Positions 26,574-35,871 of a stretch of 64,000 bases of DNA are shown here, one piece after another. The notes beneath the pieces were generated by a model. That model made no database searches. It saw only the letters and a list, made by a program, of their open reading frames with translations, and was not told where the DNA came from. The DNA comes from Bradyrhizobium sp. 4 (GTDB lineage Bacteria > Pseudomonadota > Alphaproteobacteria > Rhizobiales > Xanthobacteraceae): NCBI RefSeq assembly GCF_023100905.1, contig NZ_CP064686.1, forward strand, positions 744,001 to 808,000, written 5' to 3'. Position 1 is the stretch's first letter. Each line of letters starts with the position of its first letter. The position numbers were made by a program, and so were the translations under genes.

Positions 26574-27939
26574 AGCGCTCGCTCAACAATGTGTAGATCG
26601 CGCGCGCGGCCTGGCATTCGCCGCCCTCGGGGCGTGCGGGCTTCGCCGACGGTGTCCAGCCATAGATGTCGACATGCAGCCAGCTCCTGGCGTGTTCGAC
26701 GAAGCGTTGCAGGAACAGTGCGCAGATGATCGAGCCGGCAAAGCCGCCTGATGGTGCGTTGGTGATGGTGGCGGTCTTGGAGTCCAGCCACGCATCGTAA
26801 GGCGGCCACAGCGGCATGCGCCACAGCGGATCGTTCTCCTTCACCGCGCATCGTGCGACGTCGGCGGCAAGCATCTCATCGTTGGTGTAAAACGGCGGCA
26901 AATCCGGCCCCAGCGCGACGCGTGCCGCTCCCGTCAGCGTGCCGAGATCGATCAGCAGGTCCGGCTTTTCCTCGTCCGCCAGCGCCAGCGCGTCGGCAAG
27001 CACCAGCCGTCCCTCCGCGTCCGTATTGCCGATCTCGACCGTGATGCCCTTGCGCGAGGTGAAGATGTCGAGCGGGCGAAAGGCATTGCCCGCCACCGCG
27101 TTCTCCACGGCCGGAATCAGCACGCGCAGACGTACCTTCAGCTTCGCATCCATCACCATGCGCGCCAGCGCCAGCACGTTGGCGGCGCCTCCCATGTCCT
27201 TCTTCATGATCAGCATGCCGCTCGAAGGCTTCAGGTCGAGCCCGCCGGTGTCGAAGCAGACGCCCTTGCCGACCAGCGTCACCTTGGGATGCGCCGGGTC
27301 GCCCCAGCCGATGTCGATCAGCCGCGGCGCGCGGTCTGAGGCCATGCCGACGGCGTGGATCAGCGGAAAACTCGTCTTCAACTCATCACCGATGGTGCAG
27401 GCAAAGCTTGCACCGAATTCGGCGGCGAGATCCTGCGCGGCTGCGGCAAGCTCCTCCGGCCCCATGTCGTTGGCCGGCGTGTTGATGAGGTCGCGCGCCA
27501 GCATTGCGGCGTCCGCCATGCGGTTGATCTCGGTCGCGTCGACGCCGTCGGGTGGCACGAGACGGACCTCGGGGCGATCCGCCTTGCGGTACCGGGCAAA
27601 GCGGTAGCTGCCGAGTGCGAAGGCGAGTGCGGCGAGCCGTGCATCGTGCGGTGCATTGGCGAAGCGATAGACGCCCGGCGGCAGCAGGCCGGCCAGGGCG
27701 CCCGGTCGGAACAGGTCGCGCGATCTTGCACTTTCGTCCTCGATCCCGAACAGCACTTGCGCGATCGCGCCATCGGGCGCGGGCAGCGCAAGATAGCCGC
27801 CCGGCTTTGCGGTAAAGGCGCTCGCAGTGGCGAACTGGCGTTGCGCCGCCGGTAGCCGCTCAGCGACCTGATCCCAGCTCGACTTGGTGACGAAGGTGAT
27901 CGGAATGGCGGTAGGCGACGTCTCGAAGACAGAAGGCAT
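26566..27939 (-). CDS. Leucyl aminopeptidase family (M17) metallopeptidase
   Basis: This 457-residue M17 enzyme has the metal-binding lysine at K225 (VGKGVCFDTGGLDLKP) and the signature NTDAEGR at 305-311, followed by LVLADAL and GTLTGAARVALG. Family members remove N-terminal residues from peptides in the cytosol using two metal ions. It overlaps the downstream NlpC/P60 gene by 8 bases, suggesting joint work in peptide or murein-peptide breakdown. It lies next to the peptide importer but on the opposite strand. Confidence 0.93.
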   Translation of the reverse strand: MPSVFETSPTAIPITFVTKSSWDQVAERLPAAQRQFATASAFTAKPGGYLALPAPDGAIAQVLFGIEDESARSRDLFRPGALAGLLPPGVYRFANAPHDARLAALAFALGSYRFARYRKADRPEVRLVPPDGVDATEINRMADAAMLARDLINTPANDMGPEELAAAAQDLAAEFGASFACTIGDELKTSFPLIHAVGMASDRAPRLIDIGWGDPAHPKVTLVGKGVCFDTGGLDLKPSSGMLIMKKDMGGAANVLALARMVMDAKLKVRLRVLIPAVENAVAGNAFRPLDIFTSRKGITVEIGNTDAEGRLVLADALALADEEKPDLLIDLGTLTGAARVALGPDLPPFYTNDEMLAADVARCAVKENDPLWRMPLWPPYDAWLDSKTATITNAPSGGFAGSIICALFLQRFVEHARSWLHVDIYGWTPSAKPARPEGGECQAARAIYTLLSERYA

Positions 27940-28139
27940 TGGCGGGTCCGGATCGTCAGATCGAGCGGGTCATACGAACGGACGAGATTTCGCAGAGTTT
28001 CGCCGCCGCTGCAATCAGCTTTGCTGCCATCGTTGAGCGATCCGCTACTCGCAGCAAGGGGGCCATGCTAGGTTCCGGCAACGGCCGTCAGGTGCAGATC
28101 TCCGGCGGCCGACGACAAAGCCGGCCGGGAGGAAATGCA

Positions 28140-28343
28140 ATGGAATTTGTGTGGAGCGTGGTCACATTCATCGGCCAGGCGGTCGAGGCGATTTTTGGCT
28201 ATGTCGAGCATCATCATTGGATATTCGCGTTCCTCGCCGGTGGTTACGTCTTCTATCTCCACGACCGCTCCGTTCACGCGCGGTTCGATGCACTGGACAA
28301 GCGCATTGACGAAATCCGCAAGCGGCTCGCCATCGAATATTGA
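28140..28343 (+). CDS. Small membrane protein of unknown function (67 residues)
   Basis: The 67-residue product begins MEFVWSVVTFIGQAVEAIFG, has a hydrophobic helix (HHWIFAFLAGGYVFYL) and ends in a charged helix with heptad-like spacing (FDALDKRIDEIRKRLAIEY), suggesting a membrane-tethered coiled coil. A strong ribosome site (GGGAGG) lies 8 bases upstream of the ATG at 28140, which supports a real gene. The function is not recognised. Confidence 0.65.
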   Translation: MEFVWSVVTFIGQAVEAIFGYVEHHHWIFAFLAGGYVFYLHDRSVHARFDALDKRIDEIRKRLAIEY

Positions 28344-28627
28344 TCTGGTGAACGAAACCATCATCGGGCGGGCCCCGTATCTCATGCCGAGGACCGCCGT
28401 TCACGCGAGCGGCCGCAGGGCTTTACTAGCGCTGCGGTTGTGGCATTATTGGCCAATATTTTAGATTGTGTCGTGCGGTTCTGCACGTGGCGAGCGCAAC
28501 AACGAGGCATGCGGTCGCTTCTTACCCCGGCTCATCATGGCTCGGGCTGATACAGAACGGAACTGATCGTCGAAGGCATTTCTCTTATCGTTTACGCGGC
28601 GCGGCATTCGCAAATAAGCGACGCAAA

Positions 28628-30130
28628 ATGGATAGATCTTTCGTCATCGTACAGATTTCCGACCTGCATCTGGACGGGTCTGGTCGGCTGCTTGCGACGA
28701 TCGAGACGCTCAATGCCGCAATTCGCGAGAGGATGGCGGACTTCCCGGATGTTCCCGATCGCATCCTGCTGATCACCGGCGATATCGTCGACGACCCGAC
28801 GCCGCCTGCGCTCGACGAAGCGCTCGCCGTCATTACGTCCTTCCGGCAGACCGGGCTGTTCACCGACATTCAGGCCATTGCCGGCAATCACGACGTCAAG
28901 CGCCCGAGCCAGCGTGCAGGCCGCCACGATGTGTATGATTACCTGCATTTGCCGCGGACCTCGAAGAGCGTCTACTACCGTCAGGCCGGTCTCGATCTGG
29001 TGCTGCTGGATTCGAACCGCGCGAGCCTCACGACGCTCGCGAGCGGCAACGTCGACCAGAGCGCCTATCACGCCCTGGTCTCGGATTCCTCGCGGCTGAG
29101 CGTCGAACTCGCGGGCAGCCTCGGGTCGGGCGGCCGCGCCGATTATGCCGAGCCGGTTGAAAACCTGGTGCGCGTGCTGGCGCTGCACCATCATCCACTG
29201 CCGCAGGCGACCGGAGAAGGAAAGCGGTTTCTCGGCGTGCCCGACGAGCCGCTGATGTATCTCGCCGCGCCCGCGACCTTCCTCGAAGCGGCGACATCGC
29301 TCAACGTCGATCTGGTTCTGCACGGACACCGGCATGTCGAAGGCTTGACGCGCTATTCGATTCCCGATCCGCGCGCCACGTCGAGTGAGAGCGATGAAGC
29401 ATTCTGGCGCACGATCTACGTCCTGTCCTGTCCATCATCGACCGGGCAGGCCGGTGACGATGCCGGCTTCAACGTCATCCATTTCGGCCCGATGTCCCAT
29501 GGCGGCCGCACCGAGTATCGCTTCGCGATCGCCCGCTACTCACGTCCGCGCAAGGATGGTGTCTTCAGGCCGCTCGATTCCAACCTGCCGCACGGCGTCG
29601 TCAGGCTGTCGGCCGGGCGCGAGTTTTCCCGAGATCCGGCCGTCCAGTCGGGCATCGAGATCGACGCATGCACGACGCTGAAACGGGATCAGGTCGCGGC
29701 ATTCGCCCGCCGGCTCCTGCTACGCCGCGCCTTCTATGCCGACGGCGAGGTGGATTGGGCCGATTTGCTCCACGTCTATCTCGTGACCTCTCACGCCTGG
29801 GCCGATCTCGACAGCAAGTTCTCGAGATCCGCACGCAAGCATGACCTCGACGCAGTAGCCGTGGTGACATCGCTGCTGCGTCGGTTGGTCGAGCAATCTG
29901 CAAATGTGCTCGGCATCGACGACGTTCAGCTCGACGAGCTCCGCGCGAGGCGTCTGGTCAATCGTGACGATCTTCGGCGCGAATTGCCGAGGGTGGTGCG
30001 GCCGGGCATCGATGTCGAGATCGAAACGCGGCAACGACTGCAATTGCTGCGAGACCTGAACGAGCAGGTGAAGGCGCTGGGCCTCGATCAGGGCCTCGGC
30101 GGCGAGGTGCCGCCGCAGGCGCCGCGGTGA
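28628..30130 (+). CDS. Metallophosphoesterase (calcineurin-like) with an unassigned C-terminal domain
   Basis: In this 500-residue protein, residues 1 to about 300 form a calcineurin-like phosphoesterase: D12-L-H14 (SDLHLD), GDIVDD at 51-56, GNHD at 86-89, then LHHHPLP and LHGHRHVEG for metal binding. The remaining 180-200 residues are not recognised; they look helical and charged. No signal peptide is seen, so a cytosolic role on nucleotides or phosphoproteins is likely. The ATG at 28628 is chosen because the catalytic fold starts at once. Confidence 0.8.
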   Translation: MDRSFVIVQISDLHLDGSGRLLATIETLNAAIRERMADFPDVPDRILLITGDIVDDPTPPALDEALAVITSFRQTGLFTDIQAIAGNHDVKRPSQRAGRHDVYDYLHLPRTSKSVYYRQAGLDLVLLDSNRASLTTLASGNVDQSAYHALVSDSSRLSVELAGSLGSGGRADYAEPVENLVRVLALHHHPLPQATGEGKRFLGVPDEPLMYLAAPATFLEAATSLNVDLVLHGHRHVEGLTRYSIPDPRATSSESDEAFWRTIYVLSCPSSTGQAGDDAGFNVIHFGPMSHGGRTEYRFAIARYSRPRKDGVFRPLDSNLPHGVVRLSAGREFSRDPAVQSGIEIDACTTLKRDQVAAFARRLLLRRAFYADGEVDWADLLHVYLVTSHAWADLDSKFSRSARKHDLDAVAVVTSLLRRLVEQSANVLGIDDVQLDELRARRLVNRDDLRRELPRVVRPGIDVEIETRQRLQLLRDLNEQVKALGLDQGLGGEVPPQAPR

Positions 30131-30221
30131 GGGACGCGGCAGGGAATTAACCGGCTGTTAGGGTTAACAGTCTATTGCTGGCGTGTTCGGCTCGATCAAT
30201 CGGCTCGAGAGTCAAAGCGTC

Positions 30222-31079
30222 ATGCGTCAACGGTTCGGTCTTGAACGGTTCGGTCTTGGACGGCTCAGTCTTGGACGACTCAGTCTTGCCCGGCTTCTTG
30301 CGTCCACCTCGCTGGTTGCGGCGGTGGCCATGGGCCTCGGCGGCTGCACGGCGATGTCGAAACTCTCCGACGTCACGGGCTCGGTCGGGCCGCGGGCGGA
30401 AGCCGCTCCCACCGATCCCGCGCGCGCTGCCGAAGTCTATGGCGAGCGCTATCGTGCCAATCCCAAGGACGCCGATGCGGCGCTCGCCTACGGCCAGGCC
30501 TTGCGCGCCAACGGCCAGCACGCCCAGGCCGCCGCCGTGCTCGAGCAGGCGACCATCGCCAATCCCGGCAACAAGGCGCTGATGGCCCAATACGGCCGCG
30601 CGCTCTCCGACAACGGCAATTTCCAGCAAGCCTTCGACGTGCTGACGAAGGCGCATTCGCCCGACAACCCGGATTGGCGGCTGCTCTCGGTGCAGGGGAC
30701 CGCGCTCGATCAGATGGGCCGCCACGAGGAAGCGCGTTCCTATTACGCGAGCGCGCTCAAGATTGCGCCTGGCGATCCCGGCGTGCTCTCCAATCTCGGC
30801 CTGTCCTACATGTTGTCGCGAGACCTGCCGAAGGCCGAAGACGCGCTGCGGCAAGCCTATGCCTCGCCGCGCGCAAACGCGCGGGTGCGGCAAAATCTCG
30901 GTCTGGTCGTCGGTCTCCAGGGCCGCTTCGCCGAGGCCGAGACCATCGTGAAGGCGGACCTGCCGCCGGACCAGGCTGCCGCCAATGTCGCCTATCTCAA
31001 GGAAATGCTGACCCGCAGCGACGTCAAGCGGGGTGCGCCGAAGCGGACTCCGGTCGCCTCGCTCGGCCAGCCCGAGTGA
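30222..31079 (+). CDS. tadD: TPR-repeat lipoprotein, TadD-like
   Basis: This 285-residue protein has an N-terminal lipoprotein signal (VAAVAMGLGGC lipobox) and then tandem TPR helices (ADAALAYGQALRANGQHAQA, NKALMAQYGRALSDNGNFQQA, PGVLSNLGLSYMLSRDLPKAED). It resembles TadD, the pilotin-like assembly lipoprotein of Tad pili, and converges on tadC, supporting this role. The signal's basic region contains a 15-base tandem repeat (30231-30300). I chose ATG 30222 over a GTG at 30183 because it precedes a normal signal peptide. Confidence 0.82.
   Translation: MRQRFGLERFGLGRLSLGRLSLARLLASTSLVAAVAMGLGGCTAMSKLSDVTGSVGPRAEAAPTDPARAAEVYGERYRANPKDADAALAYGQALRANGQHAQAAAVLEQATIANPGNKALMAQYGRALSDNGNFQQAFDVLTKAHSPDNPDWRLLSVQGTALDQMGRHEEARSYYASALKIAPGDPGVLSNLGLSYMLSRDLPKAEDALRQAYASPRANARVRQNLGLVVGLQGRFAEAETIVKADLPPDQAAANVAYLKEMLTRSDVKRGAPKRTPVASLGQPE
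30231..30300 (+). repeat. 15-base tandem repeats inside the tadD signal sequence
   Basis: Four imperfect 15-base units start at 30231, 30246, 30261 and 30276 (CGGTTCGGTCTTGAA, CGGTTCGGTCTTGGA, CGGCTCAGTCTTGGA, CGACTCAGTCTTGCC), followed by a partial fifth. They code for R-F-G-L-x / R-L-S-L-x pentads. The unit is a multiple of three, so copy changes would alter the length of the basic region without a frameshift. Confidence 0.85.
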
Positions 31080-31114
31080 TCAGACGTGATCGTCCAATCT
31101 TGAGAAGGCAGCCG

Positions 31115-31132
31115 CGGACCTTGCGCGGTCCG
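31115..31132. terminator. Short hairpin between convergent tadD and tadC
   Basis: CGGACC and GGTCCG pair around TTGCGC in the 60-base gap between two converging genes. The stem is short and no T-run follows, so this is a weak call. Confidence 0.3.
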
Positions 31133-31139
31133 TCTAACG

Positions 31140-32114
31140 TCATTGCATCTCGGTGACCTTGATCCCCGTCGGTCCGAGAATGACGACGAACAGCACCGGC
31201 AGGAAGAACAGGATCATCGGTACCGTCAGCTTCGGCGGCAGTGCCGCGGCCTTTTTCTCGGCCTCGTTCATGCGCATGTCGCGGTTTTCCTGCGCCATCA
31301 CCCGCAAGGATTGGCCGAGCGGGGTGCCGTAACGCTCCGCCTGCTGGAGCGCGAGACATACCGACTTGACGCCCTCGAGCCCGGTGCGCCGCGCGAGGTT
31401 CTCGTAGGCGACCTTGCGATCCTGCAAATAGGACAGCTCGGCCGTAGTCAGGGTGAACTCCTCCGACAGCGCGATCGATTGGCCTACGATTTCGACCGCG
31501 ACCTTCCGGAACGCCATCTCGATCGACATGCCGGATTCGATGCAGATCAGGAGCAGGTCGAGCGCGTCGGGAAAGGCGCGCTTGATCGAGAGTTGGCGCT
31601 TGGAGATCGCGTTCCTGAGGAACAGCATCGGCGCTTGAAGTCCGAGATAGGCCGCGCCGACGCAGATGCCGATCTTGATCGGCATCGACTGCTGCATATG
31701 CGCGATCAGGAACACGTAGACGACCGAACCGACGAACAGCACGATCGGGGCAACCAGGCGGGCAAACAGGAAGGTGATGTAGGGCGCCTGGCCCCGATAG
31801 CCCGCCATGATGAGCTTGTCCCGCGCAGCTTCCTGCGCGAGCCATTTGGTCAGGTTGAAGTCGTCGACGACCTTCGAGACGAGCTGCTTCGGCGTCTGGC
31901 GCAGCGAGACTTTTTCGCTCTTGTGGAGGCGCTCGCGCTCGCGCTGCCGGATGCGCTCACGTTCGTTCGCTACCGCCTTCATGCGCTTGGAAAGGCCTTC
32001 GCCAGCGAACAGCGGCATCACCAGCGTATAGACTGTGGCGCTGGCGGCAACGGCGGCCAGCAGCATCGTCATGAAGTGGACATCGTGAAGTTTCGCAACA
32101 AGGAACTCTACCAT
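31140..32114 (-). CDS. tadC: Tad pilus inner-membrane platform protein TadC (GspF family)
   Basis: This 324-residue type II secretion F-domain protein has an N-terminal helix, a cytoplasmic linker, a pair of central helices, the F domain (FPDALDLLLICIESGMSIEMAFRKV) and a C-terminal membrane helix (ILFFLPVLFVVILGP). With TadB it forms the membrane platform turned by the TadA ATPase. It starts 9 bases after the tadB stop and is the last gene of the minus-strand pilus operon. Confidence 0.93.
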   Translation of the reverse strand: MVEFLVAKLHDVHFMTMLLAAVAASATVYTLVMPLFAGEGLSKRMKAVANERERIRQRERERLHKSEKVSLRQTPKQLVSKVVDDFNLTKWLAQEAARDKLIMAGYRGQAPYITFLFARLVAPIVLFVGSVVYVFLIAHMQQSMPIKIGICVGAAYLGLQAPMLFLRNAISKRQLSIKRAFPDALDLLLICIESGMSIEMAFRKVAVEIVGQSIALSEEFTLTTAELSYLQDRKVAYENLARRTGLEGVKSVCLALQQAERYGTPLGQSLRVMAQENRDMRMNEAEKKAAALPPKLTVPMILFFLPVLFVVILGPTGIKVTEMQ

Positions 32115-32123
32115 AAGGCACCA

Positions 32124-33101
32124 TCAGAAGTCGAAATTGATCATCTTCTTCATCACCATGATGCCAATCGACATCCAGACGACGCAGCCGACCAGCATGA
32201 GCTGGCCGGTGGGATGAGTCCAAAGCATCGAGATGTATCCCGGCGTTGTGAGGTAGACGAGGAACATCACGATCGGCGGCAGCGAGCCGATGATGCCGGC
32301 CGAGGCCTTGGCTTCCATCGACATCGCCTGGATCTTCTCTTTCATCTTCTTGCGGTCGCGCAGCACCTTGGAGAGGTTGCCGAGTGCTTCGGAGAGGTTG
32401 CCGCCCGATTTCTGCTGGATCGAGATGACGATGCCGAAGAAATTGGCCTCGGGCAGCGGCATCCGATCGTAGAGTCGCGTGCAGGCCTCGCCGAGCGGCA
32501 TGCCGATCGCCTGCGTTTCGATGATGGACAGAAACTCCGAGCGTAGCGGCTCTGGCGCATCGGCGGCGACGACCTTGATCGATTCGAACAGCGGCAGGCC
32601 CGCCTTGATGCCGCGGACGATCACGTCGACCGCGTCGGGCAGCGCCTTCAGGAATTTGGCTTCGCGGCGCCTCTTCAGGAAGCCCAGCGCCCAGCGCGGC
32701 AGACCGAAGCCGCCGGCAAAAGCGAGTCCGGCGGCACCGAGCAGGCCGCCGCCGATGAACAAGGCGACTGCGAACAGCACGCCCGCCACGACGGCGGACA
32801 CGATCCAGAATTTCTGCGGCGCCCAGTCGAGGCCGGCCTGCGACAGGCGAACACTGAGCGGTACGCTCTTCTCCTGCTGGCGTCGTGCTTCGAGATCCTT
32901 GAGCGAAGTTTCGACCTGCTCGCGGCGCGAGCGCTGCGTCTTCTCGGCCGCGCGGGCCGTGGGCGCCTCTGCCCGCGAGATCGAGGCGCGGCGGCTCTCG
33001 GCCTTCCGTTCTCCGGACAGCATTGGATAAAGGAAGACCCAGGCGAGGCCGCCGACGGCGGCGGTGGCAAGGAAGGCGAGGGCAAGGACTTGCATGTTCA
33101 T
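32124..33101 (-). CDS. tadB: Tad pilus inner-membrane platform protein TadB (GspF family)
   Basis: This 325-residue GspF-family protein starts MNMQVLALAFLATAAVGGLAW. It has an F domain (LPDAVDVIVRGIKAGLPLFES, then GNLSKVLRDRKKMKEKIQA) and C-terminal helices. It works with TadC. The ATG at 33101 is chosen because the membrane helix follows directly; it lies 16 bases after the tadA stop. Confidence 0.93.
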   Translation of the reverse strand: MNMQVLALAFLATAAVGGLAWVFLYPMLSGERKAESRRASISRAEAPTARAAEKTQRSRREQVETSLKDLEARRQQEKSVPLSVRLSQAGLDWAPQKFWIVSAVVAGVLFAVALFIGGGLLGAAGLAFAGGFGLPRWALGFLKRRREAKFLKALPDAVDVIVRGIKAGLPLFESIKVVAADAPEPLRSEFLSIIETQAIGMPLGEACTRLYDRMPLPEANFFGIVISIQQKSGGNLSEALGNLSKVLRDRKKMKEKIQAMSMEAKASAGIIGSLPPIVMFLVYLTTPGYISMLWTHPTGQLMLVGCVVWMSIGIMVMKKMINFDF

Positions 33102-33117
33102 GGCTGCGCTGACCTGC

Positions 33118-34581
33118 TCACGTCGTGGGCGCCACTTCCGCGGCGTCGAGCGCCGCGGCAAGGCGCTTCTCTTCGCCGTAATAGCGGGCGCGTTCCCAGA
33201 ACTTCGGACGGCCGATTCCGGTCGACCGATGCCGGCCGATGATCTTGCCGTTGGCGTCCTCGCCGACCATGTCGTAGAGGAAGACGTCCTGGGTGATGAT
33301 GGTGTCGCCTTCCATGCCCATCACCTCGGTGATGTGGGTGATGCGGCGCGAACCGTCGCGCAGGCGCGCGGCCTGGACGATGACGTCGATCGAGGCGCAG
33401 ATCATCTCGCGGATGGTGCGTGAAGGCAGGGAGAAGCCGCCCATCGTGATCATCGATTCGCAGCGCGATAGCGCCTCGCGGGGATTGTTGGCGTGCAGCG
33501 TGCCCATCGAGCCGTCATGGCCGGTGTTCATGGCCTGGAGCAGGTCGAACGCTTCGGGTCCGCGGACTTCGCCGACGATGATCCGCTCGGGACGCATACG
33601 CAGGCAGTTGCGCACCAGCTCGCGCATGGTGACCTGGCCCTCGCCCTCGATGTTGGGCGGGCGGGTTTCCAGTCGGACCACGTGCGGTTGCTGGAGCTGG
33701 AGTTCGGCGGCGTCTTCGCAGGTGATGACACGCTCGTCGTGCTCGATGTAGTTGGTCAGGCAGTTGAGCAACGTGGTTTTGCCCGAACCGGTACCGCCGG
33801 AGATCAGCACGTTGCAGCGGACGCGGCCGATGATCTGGAGGATTTCCGCGCCCTCCGGCGAGATTGCGCCGAACTTGACGAGCTGATCGAGCGTCAGCTT
33901 GTCCTTCTTGAACTTGCGGATGGTGAGCGTGGGGCCGTCGATCGACAGCGGGGGCACGATGGCGTTGACGCGGGAGCCATCGGCCAGGCGCGCGTCGCAG
34001 ATCGGCGAGGATTCATCGACGCGCCGGCCGACCTGGCTGACGATACGCTGGCAGATGTTGAGGAGCTGCTGGTTGTCGCGGAAGCGGATACCGGTGCGTT
34101 GGATCTTGCCGGCGACCTCGATGTAGACGGTGTCGGCGCCGTTGACCATGATGTCGGCGATGTCGTCGCGCGACAACAGCGGCTCCAGCGGACCGTAGCC
34201 GAGGACGTCATTGCAGATGTCGTCGAGCAGCTCTTCCTGCTCGGCGATCGACATCACGATGTTCTTGATCGCGATGATCTCGTTGACGATGTCCCGGATT
34301 TCCTCGCGCGCGGACTCCGAATCGAGCTTGGCGAGCTGGGCGAGGTCGATGGCCTCGATCAGCGCGCCGAAGATGGTCGCCTTGACCTCGTAATAATTGT
34401 CCGAGCGGCGGGCTTCCATGGTCGGCGCAGGCTTCGCCGGGGCAAGCGGCGGAGAGGTGACGGCCGGCGGCGGCGGCACGCGCGACACAGCGGGCGCCGA
34501 AGCCTGGGCAGGCTCTGACGACACGGCACCGGGCTTCGAGGCCCGAGGGTCGGTGTCTGTTCCGCTACGCTTACCGAACAC
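33118..34581 (-). CDS. cpaF: Tad pilus secretion ATPase TadA/CpaF
   Basis: This 487-residue hexameric secretion ATPase has a Pro/Ala-rich N-terminal tail (1-55), an N-terminal domain with VNGADTVYIEV, Walker A GGTGSGKT at 262-269, ELQLQQPHVVRLETR, Walker B-type MRPERIIVGEVRGPEA and the HANNPREALSR box. It powers pilin assembly and possibly retraction. Start 34581 lies 21 bases after the cpaE stop. Confidence 0.95.
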   Translation of the reverse strand: MFGKRSGTDTDPRASKPGAVSSEPAQASAPAVSRVPPPPAVTSPPLAPAKPAPTMEARRSDNYYEVKATIFGALIEAIDLAQLAKLDSESAREEIRDIVNEIIAIKNIVMSIAEQEELLDDICNDVLGYGPLEPLLSRDDIADIMVNGADTVYIEVAGKIQRTGIRFRDNQQLLNICQRIVSQVGRRVDESSPICDARLADGSRVNAIVPPLSIDGPTLTIRKFKKDKLTLDQLVKFGAISPEGAEILQIIGRVRCNVLISGGTGSGKTTLLNCLTNYIEHDERVITCEDAAELQLQQPHVVRLETRPPNIEGEGQVTMRELVRNCLRMRPERIIVGEVRGPEAFDLLQAMNTGHDGSMGTLHANNPREALSRCESMITMGGFSLPSRTIREMICASIDVIVQAARLRDGSRRITHITEVMGMEGDTIITQDVFLYDMVGEDANGKIIGRHRSTGIGRPKFWERARYYGEEKRLAAALDAAEVAPTT

Positions 34582-34602
34582 TTAAAAACTCCATGCGGCG
34601 AC

Positions 34603-35871
34603 CTATTTTCCCCGCAACTTCTCAATCAGGGGTGAAAGCAGGGACGACTTTTGCTTCTTCGTTTCGCTGCGGCCGGTCAGGCGCTGGGCGATCTGAAGGA
34701 ACATCTCGATTGATTTGTGATTGGCCGAGATCTCCGCGATCATCTGGCCGTTATTGGCCGCCGAGCCGAAGATCTGCGGCTCGAACGGGATCGAGACGAC
34801 TGGCTGGCTCTCGATCGCCTTGGCGAACTCCGCCGCGGCGATTTCGGGCCGTTTCGGCACGCCGACCTGGTTCAGGCAATAGAGCGGCGGACGGTCGTTC
34901 GGGCGCGCGGCCTTCAGGAGATCGAACAGGTTCTTGGTGTTGCGCAAATTGGCGAGGTCGGGTGCCGCCACGATCAGGATGTCGTCCGCTCCGATCAGGG
35001 CGCGTTTTGTCCAGCCCGACCATTGGTGCGGAACGTCGAGCACGATGCAGGGCATGGTGGAGCGCAGCGTGTCGAACACGGCATCGAAGGCGTCGGCGCC
35101 GAAATCATAGACCCGGTCGAGCGTCGCCGGCGCCGCCAGCAGGCTGAGGTGGTCGGTGCATTTCGACAGCAGGCGGTCGATGAAGGCGGTATCGACGCGA
35201 TCGGGCGAGAACACGGCGTCGGCAATACCCTGCGGCGGATCCTGGTTATAGTCGAGCCCGGCAGTGCCGAAGGCGAGGTCGAGGTCGGCGACGACCGCGT
35301 CCATCGCGAGATCGCGGGCGATCGCCCAGGCGACGTTGTGGGAGATGGTTGACGCGCCGACGCCGCCCTTGGCGCCGACCACGGCGATGATACGGCCGAC
35401 GGCCTTGGCTTCCGGCGCCGAGAACAGGTTGCAGATCGAGCGCACGACGTCGATCGCGCCGACCGGCGCGAGCACGTAGTCGCTGACGCCGCGGCGCACC
35501 AGCTCGCGGTAGAGCATGACGTCGTTGATGCGGCCGATCACGACCACGCGGGTGCCGGCGTCGCAGACGGTTGCGAGATGATCGAGCCCGCCCAGGAGGT
35601 CGTTGCGGCCGTCGCTTTCGAGCACGATCACGTTCGGCGTGGGTGCCGAGCGGTAGGCTTCGACCGCAGCCGCCATACCGCCCATCTGGATCTTGAGATG
35701 GGCCTTGCCGAGACGGCGATCTTCGCCGGCCGACTGCACGGCGGCCGCCGTTTCCACGGTCTCGCAGAAAGCCTGGACGGAAACGCGGGGCGCAGGCGCA
35801 ATATGCTCCTCGGCCGGCGGGAGCGATGCCTCGGACTGCTCTTCTTGGGGCTGGCGAGCGTAGCTGATCAT
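34603..35871 (-). CDS. cpaE: Pilus localisation ATPase CpaE (MinD-like with receiver-like domain)
   Basis: In this 422-residue protein, residues about 80-150 form a pseudo-receiver domain (VIVLESDGRNDLLGGL, VVVIGRINDVMLYREL). Residues about 160-400 are a ParA/MinD-type ATPase with the deviant Walker A KGGVGAST (168-175), where the usual GKT is GAST, as is usual for CpaE. It is expected to place the Tad machine in the cell. Its start overlaps the cpaD stop by 4 bases. Confidence 0.93.
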   Translation of the reverse strand: MISYARQPQEEQSEASLPPAEEHIAPAPRVSVQAFCETVETAAAVQSAGEDRRLGKAHLKIQMGGMAAAVEAYRSAPTPNVIVLESDGRNDLLGGLDHLATVCDAGTRVVVIGRINDVMLYRELVRRGVSDYVLAPVGAIDVVRSICNLFSAPEAKAVGRIIAVVGAKGGVGASTISHNVAWAIARDLAMDAVVADLDLAFGTAGLDYNQDPPQGIADAVFSPDRVDTAFIDRLLSKCTDHLSLLAAPATLDRVYDFGADAFDAVFDTLRSTMPCIVLDVPHQWSGWTKRALIGADDILIVAAPDLANLRNTKNLFDLLKAARPNDRPPLYCLNQVGVPKRPEIAAAEFAKAIESQPVVSIPFEPQIFGSAANNGQMIAEISANHKSIEMFLQIAQRLTGRSETKKQKSSLLSPLIEKLRGK

